From contig NZ_WMIE01000011.1 of NCBI RefSeq assembly GCF_009711225.1, forward strand, positions 24,141-88,140: a stretch of DNA of 64,000 nucleotides. The letters are read 5' to 3'. Positions 9,219 through 18,121 of the stretch are shown here, piece after piece (the first letter of the stretch is position 1; every line of letters starts with the position of its first letter). The stretch is from Paracoccus aestuariivivens. Lineage in GTDB: Bacteria; Pseudomonadota; Alphaproteobacteria; Rhodobacterales; Rhodobacteraceae. The position numbers were made by a program, and so were the translations under genes. The notes under the pieces were generated by a model that was not told where the DNA came from, searched no databases, and saw nothing but the letters and a program-made list of their open reading frames with translations.

Positions 9219-10193
9219 TCAGGCCTTGATGAAGGCCAGAAGATCGGCATTCAGCACGTCGGCATTCACCGTCAACATGCCGTGACCGTAGCCCGGATAG
9301 GTTTTCAATGTTCCGTTTTTCAGCAGTTTCGCCGATTTCAGCGCCGAATCCGCGATCGGCACGATCTGGTCGTCCTCGCCATGCAGCACCAGCACCGGGA
9401 CAGTGATCGCCTTGAGATCCTCGGTCTGATCGGTTTCCGAGAAGGCCTTGATCCCGTCGTAATGCGCCTTGGCGCCGCCCATCATGCCCTGACGCCACCA
9501 GTTCTGGATGACGCCCTCCAACGGTTCGGCCCCGTCGCGGTTGAAACCGTAGAACGGACCCGCCGGAACATCGCGGAAGAATTGCGCCCGATTGGCGGCC
9601 AGAGCGGCCCGGAAACCATCGAAAACCTCGACCGGCAGCCCCTCGGGATTGGCATCGGTTTTCACCATCAAGGGCGGCACCGCTGAAACCAGCACCGCCT
9701 TGGCGACGCGGCCCGCAGGCTCGCCATGCTTGGCGACATAGCGCGCCACCTCGCCACCCCCGGTGGAATGGCCGATATGAACGGCATTCTTCAGATCCAA
9801 TGCCTCGACCACGGCAAAGGCATCGGCGGCGTAATGGTCCATGTCATGCCCCTCGGAGCCTTGGCTCGAACGGCCATGGCCGCGGCGGTCATGGGCGATG
9901 ACGCGGTAGCCCTGCGCCAGGAAGAACAGCATCTGCCCGTCCCAGTCATCCGCGCTGAGCGGCCAGCCGTGATGGAACATGATCGCCTGCGCGTCCTTGG
10001 GACCCCAATCCTTGTAAAAGATCTCGATGCCGTCTGAGGTCGTGACAAAGCCCATATCGGTGGCTCCTGTGGTTGTGGGTTCAAGGGGACCGGCCGATTG
10101 CGCGAGGCCGGGGCGAAGGGGAAATGCACCTGCGACGGCAAGGGCAGCGGCCCCCAGCATCGCGTCGCGTCGGGTGATGGGGTTATCCCGCAT
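9219..10193 (-). CDS. Tat-exported alpha/beta hydrolase (non-haem chloroperoxidase-like)
   Basis: A 324-residue serine hydrolase. Residues 1-35 form a twin-arginine signal ([20 protein letters not shown]), predicting periplasmic export after folding. The mature part has the oxyanion [11 protein letters not shown], the nucleophile elbow GHSTGGG, an acidic residue in HGEDDQIVP and a C-terminal YPGYGHGM histidine, as in cofactor-free haloperoxidases/perhydrolases. The ATG at 10193 has a purine-rich site upstream and overlaps the XapX stop by 11 bases. Natural substrate is probably an ester or lactone; this is inference. Confidence 0.9.
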   Translation of the reverse strand: MRDNPITRRDAMLGAAALAVAGAFPLRPGLAQSAGPLEPTTTGATDMGFVTTSDGIEIFYKDWGPKDAQAIMFHHGWPLSADDWDGQMLFFLAQGYRVIAHDRRGHGRSSQGSEGHDMDHYAADAFAVVEALDLKNAVHIGHSTGGGEVARYVAKHGEPAGRVAKAVLVSAVPPLMVKTDANPEGLPVEVFDGFRAALAANRAQFFRDVPAGPFYGFNRDGAEPLEGVIQNWWRQGMMGGAKAHYDGIKAFSETDQTEDLKAITVPVLVLHGEDDQIVPIADSALKSAKLLKNGTLKTYPGYGHGMLTVNADVLNADLLAFIKA

Positions 10194-10479
10194 GGTCTTG
10201 CCCCGCCGCATTGCCTGGGCCGCGCAAACTCGCCTGATCCTGCCCGCCCGTGGGCAGTTGACCAAAGACATGCGGCCCGCATTGGCGGCTGATCCAGGAC
10301 ATGGTGAGCCGTTCCGCGGACATGAATTGCCGCAGCAGCGGCACCGACTGTTCTCCGATCAGGATGCCTAAAAGACCGACCAGCGCGACGACAGGCGGTG
10401 CCGGAGAACGGATGTTCAACAGCCCGTAGATCGCGCCGACCAACAGACCCGCAGCAAGGGACAGCACATAGATTTTCAT
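10183..10479 (-). CDS. XapX domain (DUF1427) membrane protein
   Basis: A 98-residue protein whose first 55 residues are the XapX domain: a membrane helix ([18 protein letters not shown]), then [20 protein letters not shown]. The remaining tail is hydrophilic and less conserved. Start at 10479 is set by AGGTCGAGG just upstream. It is the first gene of the seven-gene minus-strand run; xapX domains often precede small hydrolase genes, with unknown function. Confidence 0.85.
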   Translation of the reverse strand: MKIYVLSLAAGLLVGAIYGLLNIRSPAPPVVALVGLLGILIGEQSVPLLRQFMSAERLTMSWISRQCGPHVFGQLPTGGQDQASLRGPGNAAGQDHAG

Positions 10480-10580
10480 CACCTCGACCTTTCGAGCCAT
10501 GCAGCACGGCGCTGCCTTGTGCTTGATGCCTTGCGGATCGGATTATTGATTGTCTCTCGTGGTCGTATTTTGACGATAAC

Positions 10581-10598
10581 TGTCCAATACGTCGGACA
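10581..10598. promoter_or_regulatory. Inverted repeat between divergent AraC gene and hydrolase cluster
   Basis: TGTCC and GGACA arms are separated by 8 bases (TGTCCAATACGTCGGACA) about midway between the XapX start (10479) and the AraC start (10650). The position is right for an operator shared by both promoters. AraC proteins usually bind direct repeats, so the protein bound is uncertain. Confidence 0.4.
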
Positions 10599-10649
10599 GG
10601 CGCTGCGGTTAAATTTCCTTGCGACACACGTAATGGAAGGATGGGAACC

Positions 10650-11552
10650 GTGGCGAAAAATAGCATATCCAATGAAAAAATGGAGTATCTCGGCGTCAGC
10701 GGAACCCGGACAATCCGCTCGACCGCGCTGGACAAATCTTCAATCACCGCGACGCGCCTGACGCGTGACACGCCGGATCACGGTTTTGTCGACGCGCATG
10801 TGCAGGAGGATGCCTTTATGCTGGCATATCAATTGCAGGAGTATCAGGGCGATCTGTGGGTCGATGGCAAAGCGGTCGATTTTCCCTGTTCACGCCCCGG
10901 ACACTTCACCTTCTACGACTATCGCCGGTCGTGGCAGGCCAATATGAAATCGCCCTTCGATGTGGTGAATTTCTACATCCCCCGCAATGCGTTGGCGGCA
11001 CTTTCCGAGGATATGCGGGGCCGGATCGAGGGGTTTAGCATCGCTCCGGGACAAGATGTCGAGGATCCGACCATCCGGGGCCTTGTCGGTGCGCTAAGGG
11101 CGGTCTTCGATACGCCTTCGCAATGCAGCCAGTTGTTCTTCGATCATGTCGGACTGGCGCTTTGCATGCACCTGGCCGCGACCTATGGCGAGGCGCAAAC
11201 CACCCCGCTGCATCACCCGATGGGATTGGCCCCTTGGCAGGTCAAACGCGCCCAAGAGATGATCGACGCAAAACTTGACGGAGAGTTGCTGATTGCGGAC
11301 CTCGCCTCGGCCTGCGGGCTTTCGGTGTCCTATTTCACCCGCGCGTTCAAGATTGCGACCGGCATGCCGCCATATAAATGGATGACCAAGCGACGCATCG
11401 ACAAGGCCATGGATCTTTTGAAGGGTTCGTCCCAATCGATCAGCGAGATCGCATTGAATTGTGGTTTTGCGGACCAGAGCCATTTCACACGGGTATTCAC
11501 CGGCGCGGTGGGGGCGTCACCTGGAAAATGGCGTCGCGGGTTCCGCCAGTAG
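10650..11552 (+). CDS. AraC-family transcriptional regulator, divergent from the hydrolase cluster
   Basis: About 300 residues: an N-terminal sensor with HFTFYDYRRSW, close to the protein at 2434, and a C-terminal double HTH (LASACGLSVSYFTRAF, then IALNCGFADQSHFTRVF and SPGKWRR). I prefer the GTG at 10650 because GGAAGG ends 10 bases before it; an ATG at 10641 directly abuts that site. Its divergent position makes it the best candidate regulator of the 10479-4190 cluster. Its 3' end overlaps the convergent AraC gene by 36 bases. Confidence 0.9.
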   Translation: MAKNSISNEKMEYLGVSGTRTIRSTALDKSSITATRLTRDTPDHGFVDAHVQEDAFMLAYQLQEYQGDLWVDGKAVDFPCSRPGHFTFYDYRRSWQANMKSPFDVVNFYIPRNALAALSEDMRGRIEGFSIAPGQDVEDPTIRGLVGALRAVFDTPSQCSQLFFDHVGLALCMHLAATYGEAQTTPLHHPMGLAPWQVKRAQEMIDAKLDGELLIADLASACGLSVSYFTRAFKIATGMPPYKWMTKRRIDKAMDLLKGSSQSISEIALNCGFADQSHFTRVFTGAVGASPGKWRRGFRQ

Positions 11553-12437
11553 TCCCGGTATCGGCCTTGCGGCGGCATGCTCGCGACGCCAGTTACCGGG
11601 CGGCATGCCGACGAGAGCGGTAAAGATCCGGGACAAGTGGCTTTGGTCGGCAAAGCCACAATCCAAGGCAATCTGCGAAATCGGCATGTCGGTCCTCAGC
11701 AGATCCTTGGCTCGTGCCACGCGATATTCCAGCAGCCAGCGATAGGGCGTCTTGCCAAAGCTCGCGGAGAAGGCCTTGATGAAATAGCCCTTTGACAACC
11801 CACATTCGGCGGCAATCTCGGCCAGAGAGAAGTCGCCGTCGACCCGTGCGACCAAGGCTTCCGTCGCACGCGCCTCTTGCGTCGCGGATAGGCTGCCCTT
11901 GCGGCCCGTGGAAAAGCACAGACCTCCATAGCTCTGACCCAGATGCACCAGAATGGCCAATTCGATCTGTTCGAGAAACAGCCTGGCTGCCATTCGAGGG
12001 TTATCGAGTGCTGGCAAAAGTGCCTGGGCCAATCCGAACATCGCCGCATCGCGCGTGGCAGGCGCGGCCTGCAGGCCCGAGAATTCACCTCGCCCCAAAT
12101 CTTGCGCAAACTCACGCATGCGCTGCCACGCCAGGTCAATGACCATCCTGTCAAAGCAGGACTGCCGCATACTCCACTTGCGGGCCATATCCGTGATCGT
12201 GAGAGACTGCGACGGAACCGCACCCTTTTGGAGCAACCTCTCGCCGCTCCAAAGCTCGACCAAGGCGCAGTCACGCAAATATACGGTAATCTGCAGGTCA
12301 TTCTCGGCAATTCGGGGCATGCAGAGCACTGAGTCAGTCCCGCTGTAACTCTCGCGGCGAACCAGCATCCCCCGCATTCGAAGCGAGCAGACACGGATGT
12401 CACTCGGTTGAACAAGCTGCGAGGGGTGATGGATCAT
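11517..12437 (-). CDS. AraC-family transcriptional regulator
   Basis: A 306-residue protein with a C-terminal double HTH (IAAECGLSKGYFIKAF ... IALDCGFADQSHLSRIF ... PPGNWRR) from about residue 190 and a poorly conserved N-terminal half. It is convergent with the previous AraC gene and follows the next one by 13 bases on the same strand, so it probably shares a transcript with the genes at 12451 and perhaps 13504. Ligand unknown. Confidence 0.88.
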   Translation of the reverse strand: MIHHPSQLVQPSDIRVCSLRMRGMLVRRESYSGTDSVLCMPRIAENDLQITVYLRDCALVELWSGERLLQKGAVPSQSLTITDMARKWSMRQSCFDRMVIDLAWQRMREFAQDLGRGEFSGLQAAPATRDAAMFGLAQALLPALDNPRMAARLFLEQIELAILVHLGQSYGGLCFSTGRKGSLSATQEARATEALVARVDGDFSLAEIAAECGLSKGYFIKAFSASFGKTPYRWLLEYRVARAKDLLRTDMPISQIALDCGFADQSHLSRIFTALVGMPPGNWRREHAAARPIPGLLAEPATPFSR

Positions 12438-12450
12438 GCTCGCCTCCGGA

Positions 12451-13335
12451 TCAGTGAAGGGTGAATTTACGCCAAGCGTCCGGCGTCATTCCGGTTTCGT
12501 TGTGGAACTCTTCCTCGAACCGCGTCAGATCCCTGAAGCCAGCTGACCGAGCGATTTCCTCGATAGGAAGCAAACTTCGGCGCAACCTTGTCATGGCACG
12601 ACGGATGCGGGCATGGGTCAGCCATGTCTCGGGGGAAATCCCTGCTCGCGCCCGAAAGGTCGCATCGAATGTCGCACCCGTCATGCCAACGGCACTGGCA
12701 ATCTCTGCCATCTGGAACGGCTCGCCCATGCGGTCATGCATCAACCGTTGTACGGTTTGCAGCCAATCTTGGGCGATATGCAGCGGCTTCTGGGCAAAGC
12801 CATGCAGCAGATGAGCGCAGATCGCTATCGCAAGATGCTGAAACACCGCCCGCGAGTCGCCGTACCTATCCGCGAACATTGGCAGCATGGCCTGCGCGAG
12901 ACTGGCAATGATCGGATCTGCCTCACCCCGCCGACAACGAAGGCGCGGTGCCGCGTCAGCAGGATTTTCCGAGATTTCGCGTAGCAATTCCTTTGGAATC
13001 ACGAATGCCAAAGCATCGAGGCGGCTTTGCAACTCGATCGCTGGGCCCGAGGCAAGATCCACCAAACATACCGTATGGCGTTCATATCGGCGGGGCGATG
13101 AAAGCGTCTCATCGGGCATGATGTCGCAATGTGTGGCCGACTCGAAGTAGAGCATCAGAAAATAAGCCTCGGTGACGGGCAAGCGGATGATCGGCCGCTC
13201 GTTCGCAATCAGGCTCCGCTCAAGTCTGCTCATAGTGAATGGGGCGGAAAGCAGCGGCACGACCGAACGGCATGGCGCGTCCGGCATCCCGAAATAGCTC
13301 CCCATACAATCCGAAACGTTCGTCCGATGCGTCAA
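12451..13335 (-). CDS. AraC-family transcriptional regulator (divergent HTH)
   Basis: A 294-residue protein with a cupin-like N-terminal half (PVTEAYFLMLYFES) and a C-terminal AraC-type region. Its second HTH departs from the family consensus (IARSAGFRDLTRFEEEF ... TPDAWRKF instead of GFxDxSHFxRxF). DNA specificity is therefore likely to differ from its neighbours. It belongs to the run of three minus-strand AraC genes. Confidence 0.85.
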   Translation of the reverse strand: MTHRTNVSDCMGSYFGMPDAPCRSVVPLLSAPFTMSRLERSLIANERPIIRLPVTEAYFLMLYFESATHCDIMPDETLSSPRRYERHTVCLVDLASGPAIELQSRLDALAFVIPKELLREISENPADAAPRLRCRRGEADPIIASLAQAMLPMFADRYGDSRAVFQHLAIAICAHLLHGFAQKPLHIAQDWLQTVQRLMHDRMGEPFQMAEIASAVGMTGATFDATFRARAGISPETWLTHARIRRAMTRLRRSLLPIEEIARSAGFRDLTRFEEEFHNETGMTPDAWRKFTLH

Positions 13336-13503
13336 TCCGGTTCCTGACCCATGCTGTGCTGGCGACGCAAAGCCTCGCTCGTTCGGTTAGATTTCGGGTT
13401 TGATCACCCTTGTCACGCTGCCTATTCGGACATTAGCCAGTCTGCGCGGGCAAATATTGTCTATTTCTGCCGCCAATGTAGGGCAAAGCCCCTGGATTAG
13501 GCT

Positions 13504-14451
13504 CTACCGCGCCCGTTGACGCCAATGACCGGGCGATATGCCCTCGACTTTGCCGAAAACCCTTGTGAAATGGCTCTGGTCAGAAAAACCGCAGGTCAGC
13601 GCGATCTCGGCCAAAGAAAGATTGGTTCCGGAAAGCAGCCGCCGCGCCTGTTCGATCCGCTGGGCCAAAAGCCATTGATAGGGCGTGACACCAAGGCTCG
13701 TCCGGAACGCCCGATAAAACGCATTCCGCGACATCGACAGAGTTTCCGCAATGCTGGCGATCGTGGCACTGTCCTCGCCAACCGTCAGCAGCAGTTCCTG
13801 CGCCTGCCGGATAGCGCATACGGACAAACGATGGTTTGCATCCGACACGTCGCCCATTGCGCGATGGCGATGCAAAAGATGCGCGCCAATCGCAATCGAA
13901 AGCTGCTCAACGAACAATGCGTCTGCCGCGTCCGGTTTAGCCAAGGCTGGCAGCATCGCAGATGCAAGATGCCGAAGCACCTGATCCTCTTGCGCCTGAA
14001 CGCGATCAAGGTCTTTTGCCGGTCGTTCGACCAACGTCTCGGTATTTCGCAAAAAATCTGGGGAAAGTTCGATCAGAAAGAAGTCGAAGGTCCCGTCCAT
14101 ATCGGCCGAATAGGCGCTGTCGAAATCACGGATATAGATATCACCGCAATCAAAGAGATGTGTCTTGGTCCTGCCAGGCAGTCCTCCGGCTCTTTGATGC
14201 CCGTCAGTCAACGAAAGCCCGACCAGAAGGCCGCGATCCTGGGCTGCCGTGTCGACATGGGACTTGTGACGGCCATGCGCAGATTTGCGACGAAACACCA
14301 TATGCGGGAGGCATATCACCTCGTCCCTCGCCAAGGCAGCAGTCGCGCATCCAAGTGAATCCTTGAAGCCCGCTCTGGATCCTGAATGACTTGCCGCCCC
14401 ATGCATGTCCGGCGCCTCCGAATTTGAGGACAGAATTCCCGCCTGATACAT
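13504..14451 (-). CDS. AraC-family transcriptional regulator
   Basis: A 315-residue protein: an N-terminal sensor with YIRDFDSAYSADMDGTFDFF, comparable to the YDYRRSW segment of its neighbours, and a C-terminal double HTH (IAETLSMSRNAFYRAF ... IALTCGFSDQSHFTRVF ... SPGHWRQ). Start is uncertain because in-frame ATGs exist a little downstream. It is first in the minus-strand run of three AraC genes and faces degraded DNA upstream. The separating gap to 13335 probably contains the next gene's promoter. Confidence 0.87.
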   Translation of the reverse strand: MYQAGILSSNSEAPDMHGAASHSGSRAGFKDSLGCATAALARDEVICLPHMVFRRKSAHGRHKSHVDTAAQDRGLLVGLSLTDGHQRAGGLPGRTKTHLFDCGDIYIRDFDSAYSADMDGTFDFFLIELSPDFLRNTETLVERPAKDLDRVQAQEDQVLRHLASAMLPALAKPDAADALFVEQLSIAIGAHLLHRHRAMGDVSDANHRLSVCAIRQAQELLLTVGEDSATIASIAETLSMSRNAFYRAFRTSLGVTPYQWLLAQRIEQARRLLSGTNLSLAEIALTCGFSDQSHFTRVFGKVEGISPGHWRQRAR

Positions 14452-14722
14452 AAGTTATTGCGAAACAGCGACAATTACTTGCCGTTGACAGAAGAATTCA
14501 AAGTGCCCTGCAAAATTGTCAGGCAGTATGGGCGATGCGGTGACCAAACTGGGCGAGCACCGGAATGGGACGCTCCGAGCCGGACATGAATTACGTTGCC
14601 GAAGTATGGATCCCCTGCTCGCGGCAGAAGTAGAGCGAGATGGCCGGGCGCTCTCTCAACAGCGCCGATCCCGCCCTGCAAGAATTCAAACGCGCAAGGC
14701 GGGTCTCGCGGGCGCGCTTTGG

Positions 14723-14902
14723 CGGATGCAAAACGGCATGGTCCTGACAGTGGAGCCTTTCCTGTCCAATGGCGGGCTCATGGCGATCGAAGCCGATGAC
14801 AGTTGGACACTCTACAGCCATCCTCGAGCCTTTGCCGTGCAATGCGAGCACACGGTTGTTGCCACGAACCGAGCACCGATCATAATCACTCTACCAAGCT
14901 AA
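14723..14902 (+). pseudogene. C-terminal fragment of a type I methionine aminopeptidase
   Basis: About 55 codons ending at 14902 match the end of MetAP/M24 peptidases: NGMVLTVEPFLS (metal-binding Glu of the IEP motif), DDSWTLYSHPRAFAVQCEHT and TVVATNRAPIIIT. The upstream catalytic Asp/His region is absent, and the preceding sequence in this frame does not resemble the family. It is a leftover of a deletion or rearrangement. No Shine-Dalgarno site or start serves this fragment. Confidence 0.65.
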
Positions 14903-14908
14903 TTAAAA

Positions 14909-15124
14909 GTCGGCTTTGGGCTCCCGAGCAGCATGCTGCGTCTCAGCAACGGGAAGGTTCGGCGACCTCAACCGTCTCGCGCCTCATGGCAGGCTAGGCC
15001 GGCCCTTACCTGCCGCTCGACATGTCACCATGCCGCGCGGCAGCATTCACCGAAGCCGTACCTCAGGCACCTTGCAGCGAAATCCATGATGAGATCGCAG
15101 CGAAGCGGACGAAGCGGTCGCTCA
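14909..15124. repeat. Dispersed intergenic repeat, copy B
   Basis: Starts with GTCGGCTTTGGGCTCCCGAG and ends with AGCGGTCGCTC, with the shared blocks GGCCCTTACCTGCCGCTCG and CGCGCGGCAGCATTCACCG in between. Its 7-bp hairpin has one mismatch against copies E and F. It lies between the MetAP fragment and the IS. Confidence 0.75.
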
Positions 15125-15310
15125 TGCTATTGCGACAAGGTAAGGTGCGGGGTGCGGCATGATGGGCAGATTGCCCTTTGCGAGAGCCACAGCCGCATTC
15201 ACACCACCGTTGTAGAGACGCTGATCGAGGTTTATCATTCTGGTGTTTCCGAGCGGAAACCTAGGGTGAGGCAGACGCCTCCCGATGGTGGCGGTCCAAC
15301 CTTTGCTTAG
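15122..15310 (-). pseudogene. Possible 3' gene fragment cut by the IS
   Basis: The minus-strand frame reads like coding sequence (RMINLDQRLYNGGVNAAVAL then AKGNLPIMPHPAPYLVAIA) and stops at 15122, but its upstream part is interrupted by the IS at 15310. I do not recognise the family and the other half is not evident beyond the IS. It could be a chance open frame. Confidence 0.25.
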
Positions 15311-16665
15311 CACGTTGCTGAAAAACGCCGGGGTCGACGCTGGACGGAGAACATGATTCACGGTTCCTGCAAGACGAGAGGGAAAGTGGATGCGGGGATC
15401 GGACGAAGCGAGCGGTTCGCTTTTCAGCTATGTTGATCTTGAGCAGCGCATCCCTGTCCGGCATCCGTTGCGCAAGATCCAACAGGTGGTGAATGACGCG
15501 CTCGTCAGCCTCGATGGTGAGTTCGATCGGCTTTATGCCATGGGCGGTCGCCCCTTGATCGCACCTGAACGTCTGATCCGGGCCAGCCTGCTGCAAATCC
15601 TGTTCTCGATCCGCTCCGAGCGGCAACTGATGGAACAGATGCAGTATAACCTACTCTTTCGCTGGTTCGTCGGCCTCGGGATCGATGATCCAGTCTGGGT
15701 CCCGACGGTCTTCACCAAGAACCGCGACCGGCTGCTGACGATCGAGATGTCGCGCAAGGTAATGGCGGCAATCCTCGCGCATCGCGACGTGGCACCGCTT
15801 TTGTCGGACGAGCATTTCTCGGTCGATGGCACGCTCATCAAGGCCTGGGCGTCGACGAAAAGCTTCCGACCGAAGCCGGAGACGGTCCCGCCCGGCGATG
15901 ACGGTGGATCCGACAATCCGCCACCGTCAATGCCTACCGACCTTGAAACCAACGAACCGTCCAATCCAGAGCCCACCCAGATGACCACCCCGAAGCCTGC
16001 AACCGAGAAGGCCGAAGAAAACTTCCGGGGCGAAAAGCGCTCGAATGCGACCCACGCATCGGTCACGGATCCGGAGGCGCGGCTCTACAAAAAGTCCCCC
16101 GGTGCCGGTGCGATCCTTTGCTTCATGGGGCATACGTTGATGGAGAACCGGCATGGCTTCGTGGTGCAGGCCGACTTGACCCAAGCGAACGGGCATGCCG
16201 AGCGGAAGGCGGCTCTCGACATGCTCCATCGCCACGCGCCCGGCTCGACGAAGCGGCTGACGCTCGGCGCCGACAAGGCTTATGACACCCGCGATTTCGT
16301 CAAGGAATTGCGGCAGGCCTGTGTCACACCGCATGTGGCGCAGAAGGCGAAATTCTCAGCGATCGACGGCCGGACTACCCGTCATGCAGGTTACGCAATC
16401 TCGCAACGGTGCCGAAAAAAGATCGAGGAGCCGTTCGGATGGGCCAAGACGGTGGGGCCAATGGCGCAAACCATGCTGCGAGGCGTCAAACGGATCGCTG
16501 CCCAGTTCACGCTGACCATGGCAGCCTGCAATCTTGCGCGCCTGCCCAGATTACTCGCTTCATAAGGCGGAGCCGCCATTGCGGCGGGCCAAATGTCGGG
16601 TGCAGCAGCCCTCACTGGATATTGAAGAACAGCCTTTCACCTGCCGTGCGTTTTTCAGCGGCGTG
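15311..16665 (+). mobile_element. IS5/IS1182-like insertion sequence, apparently intact
   Basis: A 1,355-bp element with imperfect inverted ends of about 18 bp (CACGTTGCTGAAAAACGC at the left; CACGCCGCTGAAAAACGC reading in from the right). It is flanked on both sides by TTAG, consistent with a 4-bp target duplication. It carries a single full-length transposase gene. It ends about 130 bases before the start of the sugar ABC operon and may affect that operon's promoter. Confidence 0.85.
15390..16565 (+). CDS. IS5/IS1182-type DDE transposase
   Basis: A 391-residue transposase. The N-terminal part (LFSYVDLEQRIPVRHPLRKI) is followed by the conserved SIRSERQLMEQMQYNLLFRW and FVGLGIDDPVW. The DDE domain includes HFSVDGTLIKAWAS (first Asp), LGADKAYDTRDF (second Asp) and KKIEEPFGWAKTVG (Glu). 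The usual HSTFSKNR segment reads VPTVFTKNR here, a small local divergence. The frame is uninterrupted, so the element may be active. Confidence 0.92.
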   Translation: MRGSDEASGSLFSYVDLEQRIPVRHPLRKIQQVVNDALVSLDGEFDRLYAMGGRPLIAPERLIRASLLQILFSIRSERQLMEQMQYNLLFRWFVGLGIDDPVWVPTVFTKNRDRLLTIEMSRKVMAAILAHRDVAPLLSDEHFSVDGTLIKAWASTKSFRPKPETVPPGDDGGSDNPPPSMPTDLETNEPSNPEPTQMTTPKPATEKAEENFRGEKRSNATHASVTDPEARLYKKSPGAGAILCFMGHTLMENRHGFVVQADLTQANGHAERKAALDMLHRHAPGSTKRLTLGADKAYDTRDFVKELRQACVTPHVAQKAKFSAIDGRTTRHAGYAISQRCRKKIEEPFGWAKTVGPMAQTMLRGVKRIAAQFTLTMAACNLARLPRLLAS

Positions 16666-16794
16666 TTAGATGGAAATCGCTTCCGCAAGAGCGGACCATC
16701 CCAACTGGCTTCATCCAAGTTTCACACAACGATCAGCTTTCTGTCGCGCGGCGCGGGTATCCCGATTGCAATCACAATTGCACGAGGCAAGACC

Positions 16795-18054
16795 ATGCAA
16801 TCAAATCTCATTCACCGCGCAGCCGGCGCCGCTGTGCTGCTGTTAACTACCACCCTGTCGGCTCAGGCCGATGTTACCGTCGAGTTTTGGCACAGCTTCG
16901 GCAAAAAGCAGGGAGAGGCGCTCAACAGCATCATCGAAAAATTCGAGGCCGCCAACCCGGGCATCAAGATCGATGCCGAGCATGTCGGCAATTACGAAGA
17001 GATCGTGACCCAACTGCAGGCGGCGATTCCGGCTGGCCGCGCGCCGGATGCGGTGATCATGGAGGTGACGCGCTATGGGCTGTTCGCCGAGCGCGGCATT
17101 CTGACGGATCTGACGGCCTATATGGATGCCGATCCATTGAAAGAAAACCTCTATCCCTTCGCGCAGGAGATCGGCCTGTATAAGGGCAAGAACTATATCG
17201 TACCCTTCAACTCCTCGACCCCGGTCACCTATGTGAACCGTGACCTTTTCGCCCGTGCGGGCTATGCTGAACTGCCGCCGCTGACCACCTTCGCCGAGGT
17301 GTCAAAGGCCGCGCAGACGATTCAGAGCAAACTGGGTGACGAGGGCGTGTTCGGCATCGCCGCGCCGGGCCAATTCACCCGGTGGGGCCTTGTGATGGGC
17401 AATGGCAGCGAACTGATCGACCGCAGCACCAATGAGGTATTGCTCGACAGCCAGAAAACCATCGATGCCTATCAATGGATGTCCTCACTCGTGCATGAGC
17501 AGAAAGTCGCCTCGGCGGACGGCGTGACCGATGAGGATGCCGGAAGCGACGCCTTTCTGGCCGGAAAAGTTGGGATCATCTTCAATTCCACCGGTAATTT
17601 CGGCGGTAACTTCAAGGCCCTTGGCGACAAGTTAGGTGTGCTGCCGATGCCCTGCAATAACGGTTGTGCCGTGCCGATCGGTGGCGCAGGGATCGGCATC
17701 CTCGATGCCGCCGATCAGGAGGTGAAGGACGCGGCGTACAAGTTCGTCAGCTTCGCCGCCAATCCTGAATCCAACGCCGCATGGTTCGCCGCCACCGGCT
17801 ACATGCCGATCAACCGTCTGGCCGGCGAGCAGCCCGCCGCGATCGAGGCGATGGCAAACCAGCCGGGCATCGACGTAGCGATCAAGCAACTGGACGTCGC
17901 CTTCGGCCGTGCTCGCCCGCCGGTCGTCACCTGGATGCGCTCGAGCGAATACGACCTGTGGCAGGCGATGGCGCTTGGCCAACGCGAGGTGCCTGCGGTG
18001 ATGACCGATTTCGCCGCGCGTACGCGGGCCGAAGCGACGCGCCTGTCCAACTGA
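16795..18054 (+). CDS. ABC transporter substrate-binding protein (UgpB-like)
   Basis: A 419-residue periplasmic solute-binding protein. A Sec signal peptide covers residues 1-25 with likely cleavage after SAQA. The mature part begins DVTVEFWHSFGKKQGEALN, typical of family 1 sugar or glycerol-3-phosphate binders, and includes IVPFNSSTPVTYVNRDLF. The ATG at 16795 is preceded by AGGCAAG; longer in-frame starts run into the IS. It heads an operon of two permeases, a phosphodiesterase, an ATPase and an RpiR regulator. A glycerophosphodiester or glycerol-3-phosphate substrate is inferred from the phosphodiesterase; a sugar is possible. Confidence 0.9.
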   Translation: MQSNLIHRAAGAAVLLLTTTLSAQADVTVEFWHSFGKKQGEALNSIIEKFEAANPGIKIDAEHVGNYEEIVTQLQAAIPAGRAPDAVIMEVTRYGLFAERGILTDLTAYMDADPLKENLYPFAQEIGLYKGKNYIVPFNSSTPVTYVNRDLFARAGYAELPPLTTFAEVSKAAQTIQSKLGDEGVFGIAAPGQFTRWGLVMGNGSELIDRSTNEVLLDSQKTIDAYQWMSSLVHEQKVASADGVTDEDAGSDAFLAGKVGIIFNSTGNFGGNFKALGDKLGVLPMPCNNGCAVPIGGAGIGILDAADQEVKDAAYKFVSFAANPESNAAWFAATGYMPINRLAGEQPAAIEAMANQPGIDVAIKQLDVAFGRARPPVVTWMRSSEYDLWQAMALGQREVPAVMTDFAARTRAEATRLSN

Positions 18055-18073
18055 TCCGCGATCCATCAACCAC

Positions 18074-18098
18074 GGACTCGGGCAGTAGCCCCGGGTCC
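18074..18098 (+). terminator. Hairpin between binding protein and permease genes
   Basis: Arms GGACTCGGG (18074-18082) and CCCGGGTCC (18090-18098) pair with one G-U and a 7-base loop. Such hairpins after binding-protein genes commonly stabilise the upstream mRNA or attenuate the permease genes; either use is inference. Confidence 0.5.
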
Positions 18099-18121
18099 GT
18101 CCTGCCTTTCGGATAGCACCC

